DNA from: a virus
Reading direction: 5' to 3' (one strand)
IMG/VR virus record: IMGVR_UViG_3300005915_000106
Coordinates: 1-24,793 of that record
DNA length: 24,793 nt
Below, piece by piece: positions 17,278-23,353 of the stretch. Every line of letters starts with the position of its first letter. Position 1 is the first letter of the stretch. The notes below the pieces were generated by a model that was given only the letters and a program-made list of their open reading frames with translations, did not search any database and had not been told where the DNA came from. A program made the translations under genes and the position numbers.

Positions 17278-18556
17278 TTTCCCCTCCTGCTCCGCCTGCA
17301 TCGCCGCCGCCATTCTTTGCCGCGTCGCTCGCAGCGTCCATCATGTTCGACGGTTGCCAGAATCGTCTACCTATTTCTTCGTCGTCAATCGGATTCATGC
17401 CGATAGCAAAGCGGCCCTCGTCGCCGTTAATGAGTCCGGCAAAGCGGCCTATCCGCTGTGTTTCCATAACCGTTTTCATATCGCCCCGCTGCAGCTGGTT
17501 CATGTCATGCTGCGCAAAACCTTTTTTTCTCTCGATAGGCGTGAGCAGTTGCGTATCAACCGCTTTCTCGAAACGCTCCGCCCATGGTCTCAGCGTGTCG
17601 GTAATCCATTCAATCTGCTGGTGCTCGATATTTGAAAATGTTGCGTTCGTCAAATCTTTGAGCTTGTGAAGCGGCATGTTCAGAATGCGTGCCATTTCGC
17701 TGAGTTGAAAAATCCGGCTTGCGAGATATTCGGCGTCGGCCATAGACATTGAAAACGGCGTGTAGGTCATGCCCTCTTCAAGTACAATCACTTTACCGGC
17801 GTTACTTGATCCGCCATATGCGCTAGCGAAAGATTCCTTTAGGGTTTCCTTTGCCTCGGGAGATAGCGATTCCGGATGTATGAGTGCACCCGAACTATTT
17901 ACGCCCTTATCGATAAAGCTGTTTGAAAAGTTCTGCTGTGATAGCCCGAGCTTGACCGCTTCCCTGTGGAGCGTTATCAACGAGTACCCGGTATATGCAT
18001 CCGGCCCAAACCCGGAAAGGTTAAATATCTCGGTATATGATAATGGGCGCTCTCCGCCTTTCTTCGGGCGGTACAGATATACCGGCTCGCCCGAATCTTT
18101 TACCTCAACCCGCATACGCGCCGGGTCGAGCAAGTATACCGCGGTCGGTCTGCCGTAAGTATCACGCTGAACATATGAATATGAGTTACCCCAGTTGATA
18201 GCCTGCATGAATACTGACTCGCGCCACTTAAGAGAATTGACAAACGGGTTCGCCATGCTGTTCATGACGCCGTAAACTGGATGCTCCGCCCATCGCCTCC
18301 GCTTCATTTCGCCTTCGCGTCTCAGTAATGGGCACGCAACCGACGCGAGTGACTGCGATATCTGCATCACCCCGGAAAAGTAGGCGGTGTATGCCATCGC
18401 GCCGGGATCGTGGCCGGCTTGTGTGGAATCCATCCACCTGCCCATGTCGTCAAGAGATTGCGGAGACCACTGGCCTGATGCGCGGAAGACACTTAAGGCC
18501 GCGCGGAATCGTTGAGTTAAGTTAAGGTTTCGGGAGTTTTGCCTTGCTTTCGCCAA
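17255..18556 (-). CDS. Portal protein, HK97 family
   Basis: A 433-residue portal that would form the dodecameric DNA-packaging channel. Typical elements are HPVYGVMNSMANPF, FMQAINWGNSYSYVQRD, YLLDPARMRVE, EIFNLSGFGPDAYTGYSLI, the stem region NFSNSFIDKGVNSSGAL, and FQLSEMARILNMPLHKLKDL followed by the FSNIEHQQIEWITDTLRPW helix. The C-terminus is Gly/Ala/Asp-rich. The start is TTG with CGGAG 6 nt upstream. Unlike most phages, where the portal directly follows the large terminase, about 1.6 kb of guide-array cassette separates the two. Confidence 0.96.
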   Translation of the reverse strand: MAKARQNSRNLNLTQRFRAALSVFRASGQWSPQSLDDMGRWMDSTQAGHDPGAMAYTAYFSGVMQISQSLASVACPLLRREGEMKRRRWAEHPVYGVMNSMANPFVNSLKWRESVFMQAINWGNSYSYVQRDTYGRPTAVYLLDPARMRVEVKDSGEPVYLYRPKKGGERPLSYTEIFNLSGFGPDAYTGYSLITLHREAVKLGLSQQNFSNSFIDKGVNSSGALIHPESLSPEAKETLKESFASAYGGSSNAGKVIVLEEGMTYTPFSMSMADAEYLASRIFQLSEMARILNMPLHKLKDLTNATFSNIEHQQIEWITDTLRPWAERFEKAVDTQLLTPIERKKGFAQHDMNQLQRGDMKTVMETQRIGRFAGLINGDEGRFAIGMNPIDDEEIGRRFWQPSNMMDAASDAAKNGGGDAGGAGGESEIEKMV

Positions 18557-18592
18557 GTAATACTCCGTTTTATAAGAGAAACACTAAGTAAT

Positions 18593-18634
18593 ATTATATA
18601 AATAGCTCTTTCTGGAAGTTATTGCAAGTGCAAT
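18593..18634 (-). promoter_or_regulatory. Possible promoter and inverted repeat before portal
   Basis: A perfect TATAAT (18598-18593) lies in an AT-rich stretch downstream of the cassette terminator and about 37 nt upstream of the portal start. A plausible -35 is poor (TAACTT at 17-nt spacing). Just upstream lies a perfect inverted repeat ATTGCA-N2-TGCAAT (18621-18634), which could be an operator. The arrangement suggests restart of late transcription for the portal and head genes after the terminator. The evidence is only motif-level. Confidence 0.4.
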
Positions 18635-18640
18635 AGGGAA

Positions 18641-18658
18641 AGCCCCCTTTCGGGGGCT
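18641..18658 (-). terminator. Hairpin terminator at end of second guide array
   Basis: The minus strand reads AGCCCCC-GAAA-GGGGGCT, a perfect 7-bp stem with a GNRA-type tetraloop, followed by TTCCC, so the U-tract is weak. The 5' arm is shared with the last, altered repeat box AAGCGAGCCC (18663-18654). It closes the transcript of the guide-array/tas cassette before the portal gene. Confidence 0.7.
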
Positions 18659-18807
18659 CGCTTTATCTGACTGGGTTCCTTCCGGAATCTGGCTCGCTTC
18701 AGATTTGTGGTTTACTCATATGGGTTGGCTCGCTCCAGCAATCTGGTTTTCTCCCGGGTTTTGGCTCGCTTTTGTCTAATGGTTTTCTTGAAAGCCCTGG
18801 CCCTCTT
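18654..18807 (-). repeat. TIGR-type guide array 2 (four 36-nt units)
   Basis: Read on the minus strand, box 1 (AAGCGAGCCA) begins at 18807, 18771, 18735 and 18699, with a closing copy AAGCGAGCCC at 18663; spacing is exactly 36 nt. Box 2 follows each box 1 after 8 nt: AAGAAAACCA, GAGAAAACCA, GAGTAAACCA, AAGGAACCCA. Box 1 variants are AAGAGGGCCA (first, decayed) and GAGCGAGCCA. The 8-nt variable pairs are GGGCTTTC/TTAGACAA, AAACCCGG/GATTGCTG, ACCCATAT/CAAATCTG and GATTCCGG/GTCAGATA. All pairs differ, as expected for guides and not for structural repeats. The first box begins one base after the stop codon of the tas gene, so array and gene share a transcript. Two conserved and two variable segments per 36 nt match dual-spacer TIGR arrays. 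Confidence 0.88.
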
Positions 18808-18808
18808 T

Positions 18809-19717
18809 CTAAAACACCCAACCTCTTTCAGTCGGGCTTATTATTCCCGTATGTCCTAAATACTCCTCTGCGTATAGCGAGCGTGTCGGGAGTCCTCGAA
18901 TAGTTCTGCCGACAAACCAATAATCTGCAAGTATATGTTTCATAACTGCCCGTAATGCCGCGCCATGTCTGTGGCATGGCTTCGTATCTTTCCAGGCTAC
19001 CTCGACAAGCATTCCTTGCGTGTTCCTGCTCTTTGTTATTTTCTCGCTTATCGCCAGCCGCTCCTTGGTCCTGTCGTACACTTCCCGGTATGCGCCGCGA
19101 GTTTTCATCATTGAATCGGCGGTCCTCCACAGGGCGGTTCTGAGTTTCTTATTCCCGCCACCCGCTTCGCCTTTAGTATATCTTTGATGGCTCGCGGTAT
19201 GCAGTCCGGTGTAACTCCAGGTAGCCGACGCGGTAGTTGCTTTTTCGAGATCGATATAAACCGAGAGATACGCGACGGTCATTTCCCCGAGCCCCTTAAC
19301 GCCCATGGCTGACTTGATAAGTGAATCCTCCTCTTGGTGCTCTTTGATCCACTTAACAATCTGCTTCTCTGCATCAACGAGAATGGGCAAAACCTCATCA
19401 ACCGCGTTTCCGAGATGCTCCTCGGTTTCTTCTCTTGAGTAATCAGTCCTCCGCTTGAAGGCGAGTAGTTGATTATTGATTTTGTTCTTCAGCTTCAACA
19501 TTTGCTCCCGGTCGTCAATCAACGCCTTAAGTTCGTTGTGGTCCTCTTCTCGCAACCGGAGAATGCCATGCTCCTCCATGTGTGCTACCGGGTCAACGAC
19601 TTCATAGTTGTCGGGGTCATACGTCCCGCCTTGCGCCTTCGGTTTCGCCCGGTGCGTGTCGTACTCTGCAAAATCTTTTGTAATTCCTTTCGCCTCTTTC
19701 AGTGCTACTTTTGCCAT
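18809..19717 (-). CDS. tas: TasA-like Nop/IS110-type RNA-guided DNA-binding protein
   Basis: A 302-residue protein flanked on both sides by 36-nt dual-spacer arrays. Residues about 1-55 are a charged N-terminus, 55-130 are helical/coiled (NELKALIDDREQMLKLKNKI and on), and 135-265 resemble the C-terminal domain of IS110-family transposases, which is related to the Nop domain: a helix-hairpin-helix-like GVKGLGEMTVAYLSVYIDLE (139-158), then WSYTGL (167-172) and AGGGNKKLRTALWRTADSMM (185-204), where the IS110 pattern is 'kG...lRraL..aA'. The RuvC-like DEDD half of IS110 proteins is absent, and no HNH motif is seen, so it fits the nuclease-less TasA class and not TasR or TasH. It would bind 36-nt guides and DNA without cutting. 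RBS AAGGAG, 6 nt before the ATG. The alternative reading is a decayed IS110-like transposase, but the arrays argue against it. Confidence 0.85.
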   Translation of the reverse strand: MAKVALKEAKGITKDFAEYDTHRAKPKAQGGTYDPDNYEVVDPVAHMEEHGILRLREEDHNELKALIDDREQMLKLKNKINNQLLAFKRRTDYSREETEEHLGNAVDEVLPILVDAEKQIVKWIKEHQEEDSLIKSAMGVKGLGEMTVAYLSVYIDLEKATTASATWSYTGLHTASHQRYTKGEAGGGNKKLRTALWRTADSMMKTRGAYREVYDRTKERLAISEKITKSRNTQGMLVEVAWKDTKPCHRHGAALRAVMKHILADYWFVGRTIRGLPTRSLYAEEYLGHTGIISPTERGWVF

Positions 19718-19745
19718 TTGTTTCTCCTTATGGCTTTTGGTTTTG

Positions 19746-20043
19746 TGGCTCGCTTTAAAATCTTGGGTTCCTTACGTTGAATGGCTCGCTTAGGTCAATT
19801 GGGTTTCTCGCAGCTTGTAGCTCGCTTGAGCGATTTGGGTGTCTTAATCGATGTGGCTCGCTTGCAATAAATGGGCGTCTCATAGTCTTTGACTCGCTTA
19901 AGCAGCATGGGTGCTTTATCGTAAGTGGCTCGCTTAATGGAAATAGGGATCTCCGCTCGTTTGGCTCGCTTGCGCCCATTGGGGTTCTCTCGTGACGTGG
20001 CTCGCTTAAAAAAAATGGGTGTCTTACTCTGCCTGGCATAAAA
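19746..20043 (-). repeat. TIGR-type guide array 1 (eight 36-nt units)
   Basis: On the minus strand, box 1 (AAGCGAGCCA, with single changes such as AAGCGAGTCA and AAGCGAGCTA) begins at 20007, 19971, 19935, 19899, 19863, 19827, 19791 and a closing copy at 19755; spacing is exactly 36 nt. A decayed box 1 (only GCCA kept) precedes these at 20043. Box 2, consensus RAGNNNCCCA, lies 8 nt after each box 1. The 8-nt variable pairs are GGCAGAGT/TTTTTTTT, CGTCACGA/ATGGGCGC, AACGAGCG/TTTCCATT, CTTACGAT/TGCTGCTT, AAGACTAT/TTTATTGC, CATCGATT/AATCGCTC, CAAGCTGC/ATTGACCT and TTCAACGT/AGATTTTA. Both boxes share the form RAG....CCA, so the unit is an imperfect dimer of 18 nt. The array lies between the cassette promoter/leader and the tas gene. 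Known TIGR guides are about 36 nt with two short spacers, which is the same geometry. Confidence 0.9.
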
Positions 20044-20084
20044 AAAGCCCCTCCATCTTGTGTCCCGTGGTGAGCGGGGTGGCT
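20040..20084 (-). terminator. Terminator-like hairpin / possible attenuator before array 1
   Basis: The minus strand shows AGCC-A-CCCC (20084-20076) pairing with GG-A-GGGGCT (20054-20046), giving eight GC-rich pairs with one bulged A on each side, followed by a run of seven T (20046-20040). The T-run merges into the decayed first box of array 1. As an intrinsic terminator it would cut the leader transcript before the array. It may end a short RNA or limit array expression. Confidence 0.55.
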
Positions 20085-20159
20085 CCGTGAGAAACCAATA
20101 ACACAAGCCTGGAAAGGCCATTTTTCTCACGGAATCTGTATCGCCGGGCACCACCCAGC
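20085..20159 (-). ncRNA. Structured leader RNA of the guide-array cassette
   Basis: Between the promoter and the terminator-like hairpin lies a noncoding stretch of about 75 nt. It contains a perfect 11-bp inverted repeat (20123-20133 with 20084-20094; core CCGTGAGAAA) enclosing a smaller perfect hairpin GCCT-N4-AGGC (20107-20118). Near its 5' end is GGGTGGTGCCC, another short stem. Together with the following hairpin the leader would be strongly folded. The 11-bp and terminator hairpins compete at base 20084. Its function is unknown: an attenuator leader, a separate small RNA or a processing signal for the array are all possible. Confidence 0.5.
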
Positions 20160-20165
20160 ATCATC

Positions 20166-20194
20166 ATTATTGCATATGGCGTGCCCGCTGTCAA
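20166..20194 (-). promoter_or_regulatory. Strong sigma70-type promoter for the guide-array/tas cassette
   Basis: The minus strand reads TTGACA (20194-20189), a 17-nt spacer, and AATAAT (20171-20166). The -35 is the full consensus and the -10 matches TATAAT at five of six positions. It begins 3 nt after the large terminase stop codon. Transcription would start near 20159 and run into the leader and array 1. It is the best promoter I see in the window. Confidence 0.85.
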
Positions 20195-20197
20195 GGG

Positions 20198-21892
20198 TTA
20201 AAACGAAAGCACCTCGACGCCGTGGTCCTCATATACGCTGCGCTTCTTGACATTCCTCACCGCCATTTCCAAAGCCATGAGCTGAGAAAACACCGCGTCT
20301 ATGTGTTTGCTCGATTGTCGTGTCTCGGGTTTGACCGGCCTGATGTTTCCATTCGTGTCGCGCTTTATTTCGGCGTTACTTACTTCCCACGATACCACCG
20401 GGTTAGGCAATACCGATAGGGTTTTGTTAATCACTTTTGTTTCGAGGTTCTTTGCCGCAGGTGATATCAGCTTCCATCCCTGCGAAAACTCGACAAGGTA
20501 TTTCTCCCATCCAAGTTTTTCAAGGTTGGCTACAAACTGCGATGAGTTAAAGGGATCAAAGGCTATCTCTTTGATATCATATAGATCCATATCCTTCTCA
20601 AGTTCCGCCTGGATGAAATCATAATCGATGGTACGCCCCGGCGTGAGTATGCAATGATTATCCTCTGCCATCTTCCGCCACTCGAAACGCTCCTTTTTCT
20701 CGCGCTCCGCTATGCCGTACCCGGGTAGGAATATCTTTGTAAACATTCTAAACCCGCCCTCCCATGCAAACGCGAGCGAATAGGCCGCGGTATCGATCAC
20801 GGTAGCCAGGTCAATCCCGGCACACGCGGGCGCGCCTTTCATTTCCTCTATGTCAAACTGCTTTTCGATCGCCGACCAGTCAGTATCTTTAATCCAGCCG
20901 AAGCGGTTCTTTGTCCAGATATTGAGATTCTTGTTTTTGAATTTGCTTTGCTCGCTCGCCATGTCGAGAGCTTTTTGAAAGTCGCTCTCTATTGCCTTTA
21001 CTTTCTTGCTCACGCCGAGACAGGGATTAGCTTTCAGCCATACGCTCTTGTCGGTCCATTCATCTTTTTCGTCGAGCGTGTAGATAATCCCGAAGTAAGT
21101 TTCATTCGTTGCCTTTTTGCTGAGTACCCGCTGTGCATATTCTTCCTCATCAACACACGGTACGTCCGGGTCAAAGCCTGCGGTAGTGATAATAATAGTC
21201 ATCGGTTGCGCTCGGGACGACATACCATCAGACATAATGCGGTACACACCGTCGGTCTTATGCGCGTGGTATTCGTCGATGATTGCACAATGCACGTTTC
21301 TACCGTCAAGGGAATCCACGTCTGCAGCAACGGCCTTGAATGAGGAGGTTTCTGTATCGGCGTCTGTAAGTGCATGCCTGGAAAGTTTTATAACTTTTTG
21401 TAATTCTTTATTCTTTGCAACCATGGCGCGGGCATAGTCGCTGAAAACGATCCGCGCCTGTTCTTTTGTCGTAGCCGCTGAGTAAACTTCTGCTCCGCCC
21501 TCACCGTCAGCAATCAGCATGTAAAGAGCGATTGCCGCTACCCATGTACTCTTCCCGTTCTTCTTCGCTACCTCGATAAACACCGTCCGGAACCTGCGGT
21601 AATCGTCCCGGTCAAGCCATCCGAAAATAACCCATGTAATGAAAATCTGCCACGGCTGCAGGATAAGCGGCTTCTTGTCGAGCTCCCCTTTCACGTGCAC
21701 GCAGTAATAATGCACAAACTCAATTACATGCTCGGCTCTCGCCTCATCGAAGTGATACGGAAACTGTTCGGTATCCTGTTTTTTCAGATTGTCTTTATGC
21801 CGCTTCGCCGCGAGCTTCACCCACTTGCAGGCTACTACCTCGCCGGATAGAACATCGGTTATATACTTTTCAGCGGTCTGTTTTATGTTCAT
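20198..21892 (-). CDS. terL: Terminase large subunit
   Basis: A 564-residue packaging motor and nuclease of the HK97/P27-partner type (Terminase_1). The ATPase domain has Walker A VAKKNGKST (about residues 108-116) and Walker B AIIDEYH with D206 and E207, plus a C-motif-like IIITTAG. The nuclease domain has the RNase H-like acids GIDLA (D361), AFDPFNS (D446) and HIDAVFSQ (about D530). The start overlaps the PAPS-reductase-like gene (ATGA). The stop is followed at once by the promoter of the guide-array cassette. It cuts and pumps the phage DNA through the portal. Confidence 0.96.
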   Translation of the reverse strand: MNIKQTAEKYITDVLSGEVVACKWVKLAAKRHKDNLKKQDTEQFPYHFDEARAEHVIEFVHYYCVHVKGELDKKPLILQPWQIFITWVIFGWLDRDDYRRFRTVFIEVAKKNGKSTWVAAIALYMLIADGEGGAEVYSAATTKEQARIVFSDYARAMVAKNKELQKVIKLSRHALTDADTETSSFKAVAADVDSLDGRNVHCAIIDEYHAHKTDGVYRIMSDGMSSRAQPMTIIITTAGFDPDVPCVDEEEYAQRVLSKKATNETYFGIIYTLDEKDEWTDKSVWLKANPCLGVSKKVKAIESDFQKALDMASEQSKFKNKNLNIWTKNRFGWIKDTDWSAIEKQFDIEEMKGAPACAGIDLATVIDTAAYSLAFAWEGGFRMFTKIFLPGYGIAEREKKERFEWRKMAEDNHCILTPGRTIDYDFIQAELEKDMDLYDIKEIAFDPFNSSQFVANLEKLGWEKYLVEFSQGWKLISPAAKNLETKVINKTLSVLPNPVVSWEVSNAEIKRDTNGNIRPVKPETRQSSKHIDAVFSQLMALEMAVRNVKKRSVYEDHGVEVLSF

Positions 21893-22671
21893 TCAAATAA
21901 TACTGTCTGGTCTGTTTCTTCTTCTGTGTTGACGCCAAGCCACCACCAGAAAAACGCCTCTCCGCTTGCCCATCTGTCAACGCTGGTGCTTCCGTCTTTC
22001 TTTGGCTTAGATTTCCTGTCTGCCCATAACAACTCAAAGTGCTTGATAAAAGCCTTAGTCATTCTTGGGTATCTCTTTGCTTGCTCTAACCGTTCCTTAC
22101 CGGCATTAGGGCAGAACAGGCACCCGATACGCTTCCAACCTTCATCGTAAAGCGAACAGTACGGAAGCTCTCTTTCTTTGATAAACTCCCAAACATCATC
22201 ATCGCTCCAATTGATAATAGGATTTATGTATATCTTGCCGGTGTCCTTGTAGCACGGCTCTATGGCCCGCCTCCCTGCTCTTTTAGCAGACTCTGCAGCC
22301 CTGATACCCGTAATAACTCGCCTACCAGCTCCGCCATTCTCTTTGTACTTGGCGCAACACCAACGTGCTTGACGTAACGGCGCACCCTGAATAACAAGCT
22401 GTTTGAGTAGGGGCTTTTCGGGATGCTCAAAGATAACGTCTTTGTGATGTTGCTTGATGAACCGTACCAATTCGGGAGGGTCAATCGTGGTTACTGAGTA
22501 GTGAGAGTCATGTTTAACGCCTGCCATTTTCGCCAATTCTTTGATGCATATAGAATCCTTACCCCCACTGAACGCAAGATAGTACCCCTCGGGCGGTTCA
22601 TGGTCCTGCAAGAACTGCAGCGACTCGGCCACCTTGTCTATCACGCCGAATAGTCCGTTTTCTCTAAGCAT
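21889..22671 (-). CDS. PAPS-reductase-family (PP-loop) protein
   Basis: A 260-residue member of the adenosine-phosphosulfate reductase/DndC-like group. Visible motifs are the PP-loop SGGKDS (residues 35-40), WCCAKYK (104-110), GIRAAESAKRAGR (122-134), and PIINWSDDDVWEFIKERELPYC followed by GCLFCP (C184, C187). The Cys pair at 105/106 and the CxxC resemble the iron-sulfur cysteines of this family. Possible roles are sulfur transfer to nucleic acid, modulation of host sulfate assimilation or phosphorothioation-like modification. It is unusual to find it between the two terminase subunits. RBS GGGAGAGG lies 3-4 nt before the ATG; the stop overlaps terL (ATGA). Confidence 0.9.
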   Translation of the reverse strand: MLRENGLFGVIDKVAESLQFLQDHEPPEGYYLAFSGGKDSICIKELAKMAGVKHDSHYSVTTIDPPELVRFIKQHHKDVIFEHPEKPLLKQLVIQGAPLRQARWCCAKYKENGGAGRRVITGIRAAESAKRAGRRAIEPCYKDTGKIYINPIINWSDDDVWEFIKERELPYCSLYDEGWKRIGCLFCPNAGKERLEQAKRYPRMTKAFIKHFELLWADRKSKPKKDGSTSVDRWASGEAFFWWWLGVNTEEETDQTVLFE

Positions 22672-22681
22672 TACCCTCTCC

Positions 22682-22948
22682 CTAAAATAAATCCGGCATC
22701 AAGAGTTCCACTTGATTACGATTGCGATACTCACCATAGGCTTTCCGCTTATCGCTGGCGGGGGCGGAGGTCCCGGCAAGCAACGCATGCCGGTAACTTG
22801 TTCCCTCAACAGATTGGTACTGCTCACTGTCGCCACCGGAAAAATCATCCTCCGACAAACTTTCTAATATCTTGTTTCTCTTTCGCGCTCGCCTTTGGTC
22901 GCTCGCCTTTCTTGGTCGGCGCACTGCGGCGTTGCCCGAGAGAGTCAA
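22682..22948 (-). CDS. Small hypothetical ORF between terS and PAPS-reductase-like gene
   Basis: The frame could encode up to 88 residues and ends NQVELLMPDLF with its stop inside the RBS of the next gene, as real genes in this operon do. However, the longest start is a TTG with no ribosome-binding site and 104 nt of overlap with terS; an internal TTG at the terS end is more likely, giving about 60 residues. A second frame with ATG overlapping the terS stop (ATGATT, about 49 residues, Pro-rich) competes. No family recognised. Confidence 0.45.
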   Translation of the reverse strand: MTLSGNAAVRRPRKASDQRRARKRNKILESLSEDDFSGGDSEQYQSVEGTSYRHALLAGTSAPASDKRKAYGEYRNRNQVELLMPDLF

Positions 22949-23342
22949 ACCCGAAGTCGGTATACAGTGCTTTCATAAGCAATTCTTGCTGATGCATAAC
23001 TAAGTATTCGGGCCTTGGCCGATCCACCGCCCCGCTCTTTGTCACCACGGTATACACATAACCCCACTTGTTGCAGTACATGCGCATGGTGTCATAAAGC
23101 CCGTAGGTCTCGCAAAGAAGGATAAAGCCTTGCGTGCTCTGAACCGATAGCCAGTTTTCATCCCATAGCCGCCGCGCCCAATGTTTCCAAAACCATTTCG
23201 AGGAACCCTTGAGGCGGGCCGGGCAGTTCGGTAGCTTGTCGCCTTCGCGTTTAGGTATGCCGGGATCGGTACGGTCTTTCCTGTCGGTGCCACGTGCTTT
23301 TTTTATTTCGTCTGGTACTCTTGGCCTTCCTGCGTTTCCCAT
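22845..23342 (-). CDS. terS: Terminase small subunit, P27-like
   Basis: A 165-residue protein with the P27-family opening GRPRVPDEIKKARGTDRKDR and a following PGIPKREGDKLPNCPARLKG region, where 'P.P.. l' precedes the helical SKWFWKHWARRLWDENW core. The C-terminal part has PRPEYLVMHQQELLMKALYTDFG, a helix typical of this family. It should bind the packaging site and regulate the large subunit. RBS AAGGAG is 7 nt upstream and overlaps the stop of the radical SAM gene. Confidence 0.88.
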   Translation of the reverse strand: MGNAGRPRVPDEIKKARGTDRKDRTDPGIPKREGDKLPNCPARLKGSSKWFWKHWARRLWDENWLSVQSTQGFILLCETYGLYDTMRMYCNKWGYVYTVVTKSGAVDRPRPEYLVMHQQELLMKALYTDFGFDSLGQRRSAPTKKGERPKASAKEKQDIRKFVGG

Positions 23343-23353
23343 TATGTAGCTCC

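Noticed and set aside
18654-20043. CRISPR array
   Set aside because: The unit is 36 nt in total, the conserved parts are 10 nt each, and variable parts are 8 nt each and two per unit. CRISPR has one repeat of 23-50 nt and spacers of 25-40 nt, and no cas gene is present.
19755-20154. Repetitive 12-residue-repeat proteins in two minus-strand frames across array 1 (94 and 119 codons)
   Set aside because: The 36-nt period equals 12 codons, so any open frame gives a periodic peptide. Neither frame has a clear ribosome-binding site, and the guide-array reading explains the repeats in all frames and also in array 2.
18641-20165. Complete IS110-family insertion sequence
   Set aside because: The protein lacks the N-terminal DEDD (RuvC-like) half and no core-site duplication or ends are visible; the array architecture, promoter and terminator fit a guide cassette better.
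22698-22849. Small frame of about 49 codons starting at the ATG overlapping the terS stop
   Set aside because: The ATGA overlap is tempting, but the ribosome-binding purines touch the ATG directly, the product is low-complexity and Pro-rich, and its stop is not linked to the next gene; the alternative frame ending at 22682 fits the operon better.
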